Shown: positions 36,431-45,988, counted from the stretch's first letter. The stretch: DNA of 64,000 bases from Parcubacteria group bacterium ADurb.Bin192 (GCA_002070095.1 MWCR01000001.1:62001-126000), one strand, 5' to 3'. Notes: generated by a model from the sequence alone, not told the origin. Translations and numbers: made by a program.

Positions 36431-37627
36431 ATGAGCTTAAATTTCACGATTTTCGGCAATCACCCGAGCTTGAGCCTGGCCGAACTGCTGACCTGCTACC
36501 CGGCCATCAAAAAGCCTGTTTTAGGCCATAATTTCGCCATTTTTGAACAAGACTGGGAACCGGATGCTGCCATGAACCTGCTGGGAGGCACGGTCAAACT
36601 GGGCCGAATTATAAAAACCCTTAGCATATCCGACGCCTCGCCCCAGGCTGTGGCCGATCTGATGGGGCAAGGTCAAGAAACCGGCGCCCTGGATTTTGGC
36701 TGTACCATCTATGCCAACAGCCAAAAAACCAGACTCAAATATAAAAATTATCCTATTCAAATCAAAAAGGCTTTGCGGGCCAAGGGTTGGAGCGTGCGCT
36801 GGGTAACGGGCAAAGGACAAGATGACTTGTCCCCGGCCGCGGTGGCCAAATGCCGGCTGACGACCCCTCCCAACACGGATCTGTGCTTGCTTATCTCGCA
36901 AGACAAAGTTTTTGTGGGACGGACAGAACAGGTGCAAAACGCGGACGCCTGGAGTTTACGTGATTATGGACGCCCTTTTAGAAACGACAAGGCCGGCATG
37001 CTGCCTCCCAAGCTGGCGCGCATCATGGTTAATCTGGCGGGCATCAAAAAATCAGACACTCTTCTGGATCCGTTCTGCGGCTCGGGTACCATATTGATGG
37101 AAGCGGCCTTGGCCACCAAGTCAGAGCGCCTCATCGGCAGTGATATTGAAGAAAAACAAATCCATGACTCCCTCAAAAATACGGAGTGGCTGATCAAAGA
37201 AAAAATACTGCACCGGGAAGAACTCTCTCGTTTTAAATTTATTATTTCTGATGTCAAGCAATTAGCCAAGCACTTGCCCGTCAAGTCCATAAATTGCGTG
37301 GTGAGCGAAGGCTGGCTCGGACCCCCGTTGCACGGGCATGAAAATGCGCGGGAAGTTAAAAAGAATGCTGAAAAAATTTCCGATCTCTGGCAAAAAACTT
37401 TATCACACCTCAAACCCTTACTTAAAAAAAATGCCCGCTTGGTCATCATCATGCCTTCTTTTAAGGCGGGCAAAGAAATCATAACCCCGTCCGTGGTTCA
37501 CGAATTCTCGGACCTGGGTTTTAAGGTTATCAATCCTATCGCGGACTACAACCCGCAAACAATTTTATATTACGAAAGAGCTGGACAACATTTAAGGCGC
37601 AATATTTTTGTTTTAAATAAAAACTGA
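36431..37627 (+). CDS. THUMP/UPF0020-type RNA methyltransferase (Trm11/TrmN-like)
   Basis: 398 aa. The N-terminal half (1-170) is a probable THUMP-like RNA-binding region (LDFGCTIYANSQKTRLKYK). The Rossmann methyltransferase has KLARIMVNLAGIKKSDTLLDPFCGSGTILMEAA (SAM-binding) and GSDIEEKQ. The catalytic NPPY-like loop is not canonical and reads SEGWLGPPL. Relatives make N2-methylguanosine in tRNA or 23S rRNA; target unknown here. A CTGACA/TATGAT promoter lies upstream. No Shine-Dalgarno sequence. Confidence 0.8.
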   Translation: MSLNFTIFGNHPSLSLAELLTCYPAIKKPVLGHNFAIFEQDWEPDAAMNLLGGTVKLGRIIKTLSISDASPQAVADLMGQGQETGALDFGCTIYANSQKTRLKYKNYPIQIKKALRAKGWSVRWVTGKGQDDLSPAAVAKCRLTTPPNTDLCLLISQDKVFVGRTEQVQNADAWSLRDYGRPFRNDKAGMLPPKLARIMVNLAGIKKSDTLLDPFCGSGTILMEAALATKSERLIGSDIEEKQIHDSLKNTEWLIKEKILHREELSRFKFIISDVKQLAKHLPVKSINCVVSEGWLGPPLHGHENAREVKKNAEKISDLWQKTLSHLKPLLKKNARLVIIMPSFKAGKEIITPSVVHEFSDLGFKVINPIADYNPQTILYYERAGQHLRRNIFVLNKN

Positions 37628-37646
37628 TTTTAACGCGCTCATGGTA

Positions 37647-37674
37647 TTGACAAAGCATTAAAGAACTGTATAAT
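37647..37674 (+). promoter_or_regulatory. consensus promoter of the 358-aa orphan
   Basis: TTGACA (37647-37652), a 16-nt spacer, TATAAT (37669-37674). Confidence 0.8.
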
Positions 37675-37737
37675 CAGCCCCTTGGGCCATTGGCCCGGAA
37701 CAAAAACCAAACCGCTTTTTCCAAAAAGAGGTTAATC

Positions 37738-38814
37738 ATGGAACGAAAATCGCCCGCTCCCCAGCCGGGCACCAAAACCGATCAGCAAGCCCAAATCGCT
37801 TACTACGAAGATGGATCGCTGATCGATCTCGAGCCTTCTGACACCAGACTCTGGGTTATCCGCCAAGGATCGATTCAGAAGGAAACGGATGTTAACATTC
37901 CGGGAGAAAACCGAGTTGTCCGATTAGGCACCATTACCACGAGCGGTTGCCTTCATCCCTCTAGCGAAATGAGCACCGCGGATGAACTTGGCCTGCGCGT
38001 GCGTTACCGAGCCTTGGGCAGGACGGTGGTGGTGCGTTATGATGACAGTAGCCTGCCTCACAAAAGAGAAGCCCTGCTCCACATCTTGAGTCTGATCATG
38101 TGCATGACGGCGCGCAATACCGCGCTGTCAGACAGCCGCATGATCTACGAATATCAACGAGCTGAAGAAAGTTCTGCTGAAAGAGCCAGAGAACAAAGGT
38201 CTCAATCTCGGCTCATTGAATCCATGCGCGAAGAAATCGCGGAACTGGAAACGCGGGTCATCAAGGCCGAGAACTCGGCGTCAGAAGCCAAACGGCAACT
38301 GACTGCAGCTGAAAAAGCTCTGACTCTGTCCAAAGTCTGCCCCTGGGATAAACTGGCGCCGCGCGTCAAACCCCTGCTCGAAGAGATCGATCGACTGCGA
38401 GCGCAGATGGCCGCGGACGCGCAGGCTTATGAACAAGCTCACCCGCAGGCGGCGCGCGCCTTGTTCGACCGCGGTACGCTGACCGAGTGGGAAATCGCCA
38501 AAGCTCTGGAAAACGCTCCTCAGTCCATAGGAGATCCGACGGCCTCACCAAGCTGTTGGGATCCGGACGAAGAACCTTCGACCGGTCAAAGAGGCACTCT
38601 GCCGTACAAACCGGACAGCGACGAGCCCAGGCCTCCGCCCATCAGCGTACCTCCCGCCTCCAGCGTTGATAGTTTTGAGCGGCTGCTCCAAACCAAAACC
38701 TGGGAAGCGGTCCGCCCGCCGGAACCGGCCGCTCCGCCGGAACAAGCAACTGATTTCTCCTTCCGTGACTCTCTGCTTGAAGACCTGCTGGATGATTTCA
38801 GGCCAAAAAAATGA
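37738..38814 (+). CDS. orphan protein with coiled coil and Pro-rich tail (358 aa)
   Basis: The ATG at 37738 follows AGAGGTTAATC; the upstream in-frame ATG lies only 16 nt after the -10 box and has no ribosome-binding site. Residues 20-135 are beta-rich (LIDLEPSDTRLWVIRQGSIQ). Residues 145-210 form a coiled coil (SMREEIAELETRVIKAENSA). The tail (230-358) is Pro/Asp-rich and ends in a short helix. No membrane segment, no known family. G+C-rich, strong consensus promoter, own terminator. Confidence 0.7.
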   Translation: MERKSPAPQPGTKTDQQAQIAYYEDGSLIDLEPSDTRLWVIRQGSIQKETDVNIPGENRVVRLGTITTSGCLHPSSEMSTADELGLRVRYRALGRTVVVRYDDSSLPHKREALLHILSLIMCMTARNTALSDSRMIYEYQRAEESSAERAREQRSQSRLIESMREEIAELETRVIKAENSASEAKRQLTAAEKALTLSKVCPWDKLAPRVKPLLEEIDRLRAQMAADAQAYEQAHPQAARALFDRGTLTEWEIAKALENAPQSIGDPTASPSCWDPDEEPSTGQRGTLPYKPDSDEPRPPPISVPPASSVDSFERLLQTKTWEAVRPPEPAAPPEQATDFSFRDSLLEDLLDDFRPKK

Positions 38815-38842
38815 AGCGCTGAACGCGCTTCATAGACCCTCG

Positions 38843-38870
38843 CCCGCAGACTGCACTGCGGGTATTTTTA
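38843..38870 (+). terminator. terminator of the 358-aa orphan
   Basis: CCCGCAG-ACTGCA-CTGCGGG followed by TATTTTTAT; a second stem (GAAGCG/CGCTTC) lies at the stop codon. Confidence 0.8.
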
Positions 38871-39098
38871 TACTTCCGGATAAATTTGATTGCCCTGTTC
38901 ATCAAACAAAACAATAGCTTGCACCGGGCAGGATTGAGCGGCCAGTAAAATCGTATCATCGTCCGCTCCGGTCGCATCCACTACGATGGCTTTATTCTCA
39001 TCATCCAGTTGAAAAACTCCGGGCGCCACGGTTACGCACGGCGCGGCTCCGATGCACAGATCTCGATCCACATGAATTTTGGAAATTTTGCTTGTCAT
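38868..39098 (-). CDS. small ferredoxin of the Isc operon
   Basis: 76 aa. Single-cluster ferredoxin fold: HVDRDLCIGAAPCVTVAPGVFQLDD and AAQSCPVQAIVLFD. The first motif reads C-x5-C where 4Fe-4S ferredoxins have CxxCxxC, leaving three Cys in total, so a 3Fe-4S cluster or a non-Cys ligand is likely. Last gene of iscR-iscS-iscU-fdx (41-nt gap). It probably supplies electrons for cluster assembly. Confidence 0.85.
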   Translation of the reverse strand: MTSKISKIHVDRDLCIGAAPCVTVAPGVFQLDDENKAIVVDATGADDDTILLAAQSCPVQAIVLFDEQGNQIYPEV

Positions 39099-39139
39099 AT
39101 GGCACCAGTCTAAAACTCAAGGAGTAAACTGTCAAAAAA

Positions 39140-39793
39140 CTAGCCAAAATATTTTTCTTTATAAAATCTGATCAATTGCTCAACCTCGGGAATACAACTC
39201 GGATCACCCGTACCCACTTTAGTTTTATTTTGTACCTTCTCCAAAGTGTCAGCTCCTTCGAGCACCGCCTCTTCTATGTCGTGATCCGTAATTTTCAAAA
39301 CTTTATCAATGACCCTGCCCTGCTCGATTTCAATTTTATCAATTTCACCCTGCCGGCGGTAATAGTCATTGATGGCCATGCGCAAGGCCTTGTCCCCCAA
39401 AACAGAACAATGAATTTTGCGTACCGGCAACCCGCCCAATCTCTCCATAATGTCTTGCGGCTTGATATTCCTGGCCTGATCCAAGGTCATCCCGCCGTTT
39501 TCAGTCAACATGACTGACATCATGGAAGTAGATGCAATAGCTGAAGCGCAGCCAAAAGTCTTCCACTTGCAATCCGTTATCCGGCTAGTTTGCGGATCGA
39601 CTTTTATCCAAACACGCATCACGTCCCCGCAAGCCGGAGAGCCGACCATGCCCATGCCGTCCGCCTCATAACCCTCTTCATTCTCCATGAAATTTTGCGG
39701 ATGAAAAAAATGCTCTTTCACCACGTCCGAATAAAATCCACTCTGTCCGCTTTGGCGGGCCGTGATATCCAATGGCTTTTGTGACTGATTCAT
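39140..39793 (-). CDS. iscU: IscU/NifU-type iron-sulfur scaffold with C-terminal extension
   Basis: 217 aa. The scaffold domain (20-150) has all three cluster Cys: VGSPACGDVM, KTFGCASAIAS and KIHCSVLGD. The last 60 residues (ITDHDIEEAVLEGADTLEKV ... GDPSCIPEVEQLIRFYKEKY) look like the NifU BFD-like middle domain but keep only one Cys. It accepts sulfur from IscS and builds Fe-S clusters. The gene is 2 nt from iscS, hence coupled. Confidence 0.9.
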   Translation of the reverse strand: MNQSQKPLDITARQSGQSGFYSDVVKEHFFHPQNFMENEEGYEADGMGMVGSPACGDVMRVWIKVDPQTSRITDCKWKTFGCASAIASTSMMSVMLTENGGMTLDQARNIKPQDIMERLGGLPVRKIHCSVLGDKALRMAINDYYRRQGEIDKIEIEQGRVIDKVLKITDHDIEEAVLEGADTLEKVQNKTKVGTGDPSCIPEVEQLIRFYKEKYFG

Positions 39794-39795
39794 AG

Positions 39796-41109
39796 TTATT
39801 GATTATTCGTGAAATGAGACATATCCAAAGACACGGGACTGATCAAACGCAGTCTTTCGACAATGCCAGGCAAATATTTTATAACCCGGTCCACCTGCTC
39901 CCGAGTAGTCTGGCGGCCAAGTGAAAATCTTAAAGATCCATGCGCGGCTTCATAAGACATGCCTAAAGCCAAGATGACATGCGATGGATCCAAGGATGTT
40001 GAAGCGCAGGCCGAACCCGTGGAACAAGCAATGCCCTTGGCATCCAAATACAACATAGCGGCCTCGCCTTCGATATCCATAAATGAAATGTTGACGTTGT
40101 TGGGCAGTCTTATAATCGGATGTCCATTTAATCGACTCTTGGGTATTTTGAGCAGTCCCTTTATCAGCCTGTCACGCAACACGGTTAAACGAGTACTCTC
40201 CTTAATACGTTCCTGTTGCGCAATTTCCAGCGCCTTGGCCAAGCCCACAATACCCGGAACATTTTCCGTGCCCGAACGCAGACCCTTTTCTTGACCTCCG
40301 CCTAAAATTTGAGCTCCAATCTTGGTTCCGCGCCTCACGAATAACAGACCTGTGCCCTTGGGTCCGTAAATCTTGCCGCCGTTCAAAGTCAGTAAATCAA
40401 CATGCAGTTTTTCCACGTTCAAATCCAAATAACCGGCGGCCTGGCATGCGTCAGAATGAAAATACGGATAAGCACTGTTATTTTGCTTGCGATATTTTAA
40501 GATACCTCTGCCGATGTCCGCGATCGGTTGAAGCGTACCGATTTCATTATTCGCGTACATGACCGAAATCAAAACCGTGGTCTTTTTTACGGCCGATATA
40601 ACATCATCAGCCGCTATCAACCCTTCTTTATCCGAATGAATCAAAGACAATTCTATGACGCCTGTTTTTTGCAAGTGCAATAATGGCTCCAAAACAGCAT
40701 GATGTTCGATGGCCGTGGTTATAACGTGCGGGACGGCATCGGCTCCATGGTTGGTTTTAATAAACTTCGCGGCGGCGCTGATAGTGCCCAGGACAGCTAA
40801 ATTATCAGATTCGGTTCCGCCGGAACAAAAAATTACCTCATCTTCGTGCCCGTTAAGATGCTCGGCTATGGATTTCCTGGCCCGCTTTAAAGCCGCATTG
40901 GCCGCTTGCCCCGGAGCATGCAAAGAAGACGGGTTGGCCGGAATATCGGAAAAATACGGCGTCATAGCCTTGAGTACCCGCTTATCCAAAGAGGTGGCCG
41001 CCGCGTTATCCAAATAAGCCAAAACCGGCCGGGTAATTTTTTTAGCCGGTTTTAACTTCTTGTTTTTGTCTTTTGTCTGCTGTTTCATTTTATTAAGCAT
41101 ATTAATCAA
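39796..41109 (-). CDS. iscS: cysteine desulfurase IscS/NifS
   Basis: 437 aa. Class V PLP enzyme: LAYLDNAAATSLDKRV, FCSGGTESDNLAV, TAIEHHAVLEP, FHSDACQAAGYL, PLP-lysine motif LNGGKIYGPKGTG (the residue before Lys is Gly instead of the usual His), and the catalytic Cys in ACSTGSACASTS. It delivers persulfide sulfur to IscU and possibly tRNA thiolation. An N-terminal extension of about 27 Lys-rich residues precedes the fold. The start overlaps iscR by 8 nt. Confidence 0.95.
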   Translation of the reverse strand: MINMLNKMKQQTKDKNKKLKPAKKITRPVLAYLDNAAATSLDKRVLKAMTPYFSDIPANPSSLHAPGQAANAALKRARKSIAEHLNGHEDEVIFCSGGTESDNLAVLGTISAAAKFIKTNHGADAVPHVITTAIEHHAVLEPLLHLQKTGVIELSLIHSDKEGLIAADDVISAVKKTTVLISVMYANNEIGTLQPIADIGRGILKYRKQNNSAYPYFHSDACQAAGYLDLNVEKLHVDLLTLNGGKIYGPKGTGLLFVRRGTKIGAQILGGGQEKGLRSGTENVPGIVGLAKALEIAQQERIKESTRLTVLRDRLIKGLLKIPKSRLNGHPIIRLPNNVNISFMDIEGEAAMLYLDAKGIACSTGSACASTSLDPSHVILALGMSYEAAHGSLRFSLGRQTTREQVDRVIKYLPGIVERLRLISPVSLDMSHFTNNQ

Positions 41110-41533
41110 GCATTTTATCCAAAGTGGTTTTTTTTAAAGATTTTAAAATATCTTGCTGCAAAAAATTCCACAAAGCCTTGGAAGAACACAGCTCGGCTAC
41201 CGGGCAAGCTCCCCCGTGGCACTCGACCAGATTAATCGGACCTTCCAGGGCTACCAAAATTTGCTCGGCCGTGATTTTATTGGCCGGCCTGGACAAGCGA
41301 TAACCCCCTCCCGGACCTTTGCGAGCCTTAATCAAACCGGCCTTTTTTAACAAAGTGGCAATTTCTTCCAAAAAACCTTGGGACAGCCCCATGCGTTCAG
41401 ACACTTCTTTCAAGGAAACATAATCAACCCCGGGCAGGCTTTTGACCGGACCAGTCCCCAAAGCGGCAATTTGCGTCATCAGGATCATGCCCGCATGGTT
41501 GCGCGCCGATACTCTGAATAATGAGTTGGGCAT
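41102..41533 (-). CDS. iscR: Rrf2-family regulator IscR
   Basis: 143 aa. Winged helix (YVSLKEVSERMGLSQGFLEEI, KARKGPGGGYRLSRP) and a cluster-binding Cys triad in ECHGGACPVAELC, close to the E. coli spacing but one residue shorter between the first two Cys. As in the family, it probably represses its own operon when loaded with an Fe-S cluster. A palindrome sits between the -10 box and the ATG. First gene of the Isc operon. Confidence 0.9.
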   Translation of the reverse strand: MPNSLFRVSARNHAGMILMTQIAALGTGPVKSLPGVDYVSLKEVSERMGLSQGFLEEIATLLKKAGLIKARKGPGGGYRLSRPANKITAEQILVALEGPINLVECHGGACPVAELCSSKALWNFLQQDILKSLKKTTLDKMLD

Positions 41534-41540
41534 AAAATAA

Positions 41541-41586
41541 CCTAGTTAGTGACTAGGAATATATGACAGAACCGGCCGCGTGTCAA
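41541..41586 (-). promoter_or_regulatory. isc promoter and palindromic operator
   Basis: On the minus strand TTGACA (41581-41586), a 17-nt spacer and TATATT (41558-41563). CCTAGTTAGTGACTAGG (41541-41557) lies directly after the -10 box over the transcription start, positioned for repression, presumably by IscR. Confidence 0.75.
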
Positions 41587-41616
41587 GATTGGCTCAAACC
41601 GCTATAATAAACGGGT

Positions 41617-42729
41617 ATGAAAAATAAATTCTGGTCTTTCCTGATATTGGGGCTGGTCTTGGCCGGCTCGGGCTGTTACCAGCCCATCACCGTGCCCAAA
41701 ATAGCTGAACAATTGGGGGCGGCCGATCAAACCGAAACCGTAGCCGCTCAATATCAGGGCTTTGGAAAATTGCCAGAAATTCAAATTTCCCAAGCTCAAG
41801 ACTTGAACCAAATGACTTTTAAGGCCACCCTGCCCAGCCTGCAACCAACCATCGCTGTACTCAGATTGCCGGCCACCAATCTGAAAACCACTGAATTTCA
41901 AAATTTAACTCAAGCCATCGGCCTGCCGGCCGGGCTGATCGGCAATCAAACTCAAAACCTTAATTACAACTTGACTTGGACCAACCAAAGCGGAGTTATC
42001 TGGCAATTTTTTTCCAATGACCGAAAAATTTCTTTCACTGACAATTCAGCTGAACCGGCAGAGGCTGTTTTGGATAATTGGCTGGGACAAACCAGGTTGT
42101 TGGATTCGGTTGACATGTTCTTGAAACAACATGGTATCAATGAAAGAAGATTGAAAAACATACAAATAATTCCGCGCTGGTCCGAATGGCTGAAAAAACT
42201 TGATCAATTAGACGGTTGCGTGCCCGCGGATATCAGACAACAGATGATAAATTTAAATAATTCCAAAGATTTATTCTACACCGCTCTGCCGGAATTGCCG
42301 GATAGTTATACGGCTGGCTGTGTCAAAGCCTATCCCGCGCGCATACCTGTTTCTTTTGAAAAACTAATTGACGGCTGGAATGTGGTTGGCAGAGATGGCG
42401 CGCCCGAATATGGCGGACAAATTATAGTCAACGCGGCCACTGGCCAACCTGAATCAGGCTGGATATACCTGCCCTCTGACCCCCAACGATCTGACTATCC
42501 GGCCATCACTTCAGAAGAGATGAAAGATCTGATTCAGCAAGGAGGATTGTCCGGGCCCCTGCCGGGAGATAAAACTGTTCATAAAATTGACTTTGCTTTT
42601 GTCAGACTGCCCAAAGAGCAAAATTCTCTCCATGAATTCATGGTTCCTGCCGTTATTGCCGAAACCACCAGGCTGATCGACGGCTATGAACTCCCCTATC
42701 GCATAGTCGTGCCTCTCATTAAACAATAA
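41617..42729 (+). CDS. lipoprotein of unknown function (370 aa)
   Basis: Signal and lipobox (LVLAGSGC) in residues 1-20. The rest is a soluble beta-rich extracytoplasmic protein (LPSLQPTIAVLRLPATNLK, later GEDGAPEYGG-like GRDGAPEYGGQIIVN). No family is recognised. TATAAT at 41603-41608 lies 8 nt before the ATG (leaderless), and divergent iscR promoter elements overlap the region. It is followed after 2 nt by the membrane protein at 42732, so they form a unit. Confidence 0.75.
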   Translation: MKNKFWSFLILGLVLAGSGCYQPITVPKIAEQLGAADQTETVAAQYQGFGKLPEIQISQAQDLNQMTFKATLPSLQPTIAVLRLPATNLKTTEFQNLTQAIGLPAGLIGNQTQNLNYNLTWTNQSGVIWQFFSNDRKISFTDNSAEPAEAVLDNWLGQTRLLDSVDMFLKQHGINERRLKNIQIIPRWSEWLKKLDQLDGCVPADIRQQMINLNNSKDLFYTALPELPDSYTAGCVKAYPARIPVSFEKLIDGWNVVGRDGAPEYGGQIIVNAATGQPESGWIYLPSDPQRSDYPAITSEEMKDLIQQGGLSGPLPGDKTVHKIDFAFVRLPKEQNSLHEFMVPAVIAETTRLIDGYELPYRIVVPLIKQ

Positions 42730-42731
42730 GT

Positions 42732-44348
42732 GTGTTGACCGCGCAGGCAAAAATTATAAAAATTTGGCACGAATGGAATTTCGCCTTATGCCTGTTCTTT
42801 GTTTTGTTGTTGTTTGAATTAATTTTGACCGGATTGATACTTATCAATCAACCTCATGGTTATTCTTGGATCGGTACCGGTGTTTTTAATACCGGAGATA
42901 TCCCGGTCTATTTGTCATATATCAATCAAACCAAACACTCATGGCTTGTGTACAATCTTTTTGACCATGATTCTTATCTGCCTCGTTTTGACGGCTTTTG
43001 GTCATTGGGCGGCAAACTGACCTTGCTTGGTTTATCAGCCGTCTGGACCCACGAAATACTGCGCTGGCTGGGGACTTTGATACTCGCCTTAGCCGTGTGG
43101 GCCACAGCCAAGACGAGTAGCCCGGATTTAAAACGGGCTCGCGTCACAAGCTGGCTCATGCTATCCGGATTAAGCACGGGCTGGCTGTATTCAGTTTGGA
43201 TGGGGTTAACCGAAAGCTGGACCCCGGGCTCCGTGGATTCACCTGATCTGGCCACGGAACTGGCCATAGCCCCGATTTTAACCGGAGGAGCACACGGCTT
43301 GCTATCCATAGCTCTCCAATTATTGATTACGCGCTGGATCTGGGAGATTCTGGTACTCGATAATAAAAAGAAACTTATCCCGACCGCTTTCGCGATATTA
43401 TACATCGCCTTTTTCCATCCTTATTTTATTCCTGTATACGCTTTGATCGCTCTAATCAGCCTATCGATTGCCATCAATAAAAAAATCGATTTTAATAAAT
43501 TCATCAGTGCCGGTTTACTTATCGGTTCAGCTATCCCGGGTGCCGGTTACTTTATGTGGCTAGCCTGGCATAATCCCTCGTTCAAAAATCACCACCTGCA
43601 AATCAATCAACTGCCTTTGGATGCCTGGTATTTTTGGGTCATTACACTTTGGCCATTTGCACTGGCCTTGGCTTGGTTGTACTCCAAACGTTCACTCTGG
43701 CTTGAATATATCAACGTCCATAAACTCAACTGGGTAATAATCTGGTTGATCTCGGCTATCATTTGCATGCTTCTGCCCTTGCCTTGGACCAGAAAATACA
43801 CTCAAGGCTTATTGCCGGCTTTGATATTAGTCACCCTGCCCTGCTGGTTATTTATCTATGACAAAATAAAGGCTCAAAAAACAATCTTCCCTCTCAAAGC
43901 AGCCTTAATAATTTTTTTGGCTTTTCCATACATCCATCTGATTCAAACACAAATCCACCTGACACGCGACCCATTTTTTGCCCGTTATTTTTATGTTTCA
44001 AATGATTTAAAAGCGGCCTGGAAATATCTGGAGAATCGATCGACAAAAAATACAATGATCATAACCACGGATGGCTGGATTAATTATTTAACTCCGGCTT
44101 TTACAGGACAATATGTTTGGTTGGGGCATCACCATGAATCTCCTGATTTTGACCGTAAATTATCGGACTTCAATACTTGGCTGAATGTGTCCGATGCTAA
44201 GATATTCAATAATTTTTTAAACGACCGCAGTATCTCGATAATCATCTCCACCAATGCTTCGCGTTCATCATTTGTTACGGACTTGGCTGATGAAAAATGG
44301 CAGAGAATTTTTACACAAAATGATATCAACGTCTGGTCAAGCCAATAG
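42732..44348 (+). CDS. polytopic membrane protein, paralog 1 (538 aa)
   Basis: About ten hydrophobic segments between residues 15 and 410, then a C-terminal soluble domain of about 120 residues. Conserved with its neighbour: SWIGTGVFNTGDIPVYLSYI, FDGFWSLGGKLTLLGLSAVW, HEILRWLGT, and HPYFIPVYALIAL. The layout resembles GT-C-type lipid-linked sugar transferases without a proven catalytic motif. GTG start 2 nt after the lipoprotein stop codon. About 40 percent similar by eye to 44381-45988: a tandem duplication. Confidence 0.75.
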   Translation: MLTAQAKIIKIWHEWNFALCLFFVLLLFELILTGLILINQPHGYSWIGTGVFNTGDIPVYLSYINQTKHSWLVYNLFDHDSYLPRFDGFWSLGGKLTLLGLSAVWTHEILRWLGTLILALAVWATAKTSSPDLKRARVTSWLMLSGLSTGWLYSVWMGLTESWTPGSVDSPDLATELAIAPILTGGAHGLLSIALQLLITRWIWEILVLDNKKKLIPTAFAILYIAFFHPYFIPVYALIALISLSIAINKKIDFNKFISAGLLIGSAIPGAGYFMWLAWHNPSFKNHHLQINQLPLDAWYFWVITLWPFALALAWLYSKRSLWLEYINVHKLNWVIIWLISAIICMLLPLPWTRKYTQGLLPALILVTLPCWLFIYDKIKAQKTIFPLKAALIIFLAFPYIHLIQTQIHLTRDPFFARYFYVSNDLKAAWKYLENRSTKNTMIITTDGWINYLTPAFTGQYVWLGHHHESPDFDRKLSDFNTWLNVSDAKIFNNFLNDRSISIIISTNASRSSFVTDLADEKWQRIFTQNDINVWSSQ

Positions 44349-44380
44349 ACTCTCTCCGGCTAAGCCTCTAAAATAAAGCC

Positions 44381-45988
44381 ATGACTTGGCTCCCCGCGCG
44401 TGAGTTATGGAAAAACTGGTGCTTCGGTTTGTTTTTAGGCGGATTAATGATCGCCTTTCAGCTGACCGCCATGTTGATCATGCTTATTAAAACTCCGCCG
44501 GGCATGATTTGGATGGGTAACCTGGTTTTAAACGCCGTTGACTATCCGGTGTATTTAAACTATTTGGAACAGGGAGCGCACTCACTATGGCTCACCAATT
44601 TGTATAATAATTTTCCTCAAGTTTTAAGATTTGATGCTTTTTGGTCATTAGGCGGATTTTTGGTCAGGCTGGGTTTATCAGCCATTCAAGCACACGAAAT
44701 TCTGCGCTGGCTGGGAACCATGGTTTTAGGGCTGGTTGTTTACGGCACGGCCAAACACGTTACAACCGATGAACATCGAGCGCGTGTTTCTTCACTGATT
44801 ATCTTAAACGGCATGAGCTTGGGCTGGCTCCATGCCATAATTGCCAACCTGTCGACCGGAAAAATGCTGATCTCCATTCCTCCGGACGTTTCGAGCGAAT
44901 TGTCAATCGCGCCCCTATTAACGGGCGGCGCGCATGCCATTCTGTCTTTATCCTTGCAGTTATTGTTAATCAGATGGGTTTGGCTGATAGTGGCCAGAGA
45001 TCAAAAAAAATACCTGTACCCGGCCGTGCCTTTGGCCGCGTTTTTCGCCGCCTTCCATCCATATTTTATCCCACTCATGAGTTTGGTCGCTTTGATCGCT
45101 CTGACCCTCCAAATCAAAAAGAGCCGGCTCGCCCAAAGAGCTGTATCAGCAGGGACAATATTATCATCCATGTTGCCGGCGGGTTTGTACTTTTTATGGC
45201 TGGCCGGTCAAGACAAAAATTTCAGCCATCATTTTTTAGTGGTCAACCAATTAAACCTGCACCGGCCCACATTCTGGCTTTTCAGCTTACTGCCGATTTT
45301 GATCGCCGGCTATTTTCTGTATTGGTCAAAAAAAATATCACTCGACCAATACCGAACAACAAATTTGCAATGGGTCTGGATCTGGATTGCAACCGCGCTC
45401 ATCTGTTTAAGTCTGCCTTTTCCTTGGTCAGCCAAATACACTCAAGGCTTAATGCCGGCTTTTTCGCTTTTAACTTTGCCGTTTTGGCTGTGGCTGTACG
45501 ACAAATACTTGGCCGGACACGGCCTCGGTTCGATGCGCTTAATGCTGGCCGTACTGTACATTGGCGCGCCTTTTTTATATGTCATGTTCATGCACGTACA
45601 AGTTTCAAACAGCGAAGTCAGGCCTTTGTTTTATCAGCCCAAAAATGTTGCTCTGGGCCTTGAGATGATCAAACAAGCAACCGATTCGGATGCCGTATTA
45701 TTGGTCGACGATCCGGATCTGGCACTTTGGATTCCGGCTAAAACTTTACGCCGAGTCTGGCTGGGCCATGAACATGAGACGCCTGACTATCCAGGAAGAT
45801 CCAGGCAACTGGAAAGGTGGCGGGCAACTGATAATACAAATGATTTCAATGATTTTCTAAACATAAATATTATCTCTATTCTAATCTCCAATCAGCCAGC
45901 CAATACAAGCCGATATTCATCTTTACTTAAAGATAATTGGTCAGAGATATATAAAAACAATGATCTGACCGTCTGGCAAAGGAACTAG
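44381..45988 (+). CDS. polytopic membrane protein, paralog 2 (535 aa)
   Basis: Same architecture as the preceding gene. Shared blocks: MIWMGNLVLNAVDYPVYLNY, FDAFWSLGGFLVRLGLSA, AHEILRWLGTMVLG, LTGGAHAILSLSLQLLLIRW, PFPWSAKYTQGLMPA. An acidic residue (DYPVY) in the first extracytoplasmic loop is conserved between the two, as expected for a GT-C active site, but this is inference. Separated from paralog 1 by 32 nt. Probably contributes to cell-surface polysaccharide or lipoprotein glycosylation. Confidence 0.75.
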   Translation: MTWLPARELWKNWCFGLFLGGLMIAFQLTAMLIMLIKTPPGMIWMGNLVLNAVDYPVYLNYLEQGAHSLWLTNLYNNFPQVLRFDAFWSLGGFLVRLGLSAIQAHEILRWLGTMVLGLVVYGTAKHVTTDEHRARVSSLIILNGMSLGWLHAIIANLSTGKMLISIPPDVSSELSIAPLLTGGAHAILSLSLQLLLIRWVWLIVARDQKKYLYPAVPLAAFFAAFHPYFIPLMSLVALIALTLQIKKSRLAQRAVSAGTILSSMLPAGLYFLWLAGQDKNFSHHFLVVNQLNLHRPTFWLFSLLPILIAGYFLYWSKKISLDQYRTTNLQWVWIWIATALICLSLPFPWSAKYTQGLMPAFSLLTLPFWLWLYDKYLAGHGLGSMRLMLAVLYIGAPFLYVMFMHVQVSNSEVRPLFYQPKNVALGLEMIKQATDSDAVLLVDDPDLALWIPAKTLRRVWLGHEHETPDYPGRSRQLERWRATDNTNDFNDFLNINIISILISNQPANTSRYSSLLKDNWSEIYKNNDLTVWQRN

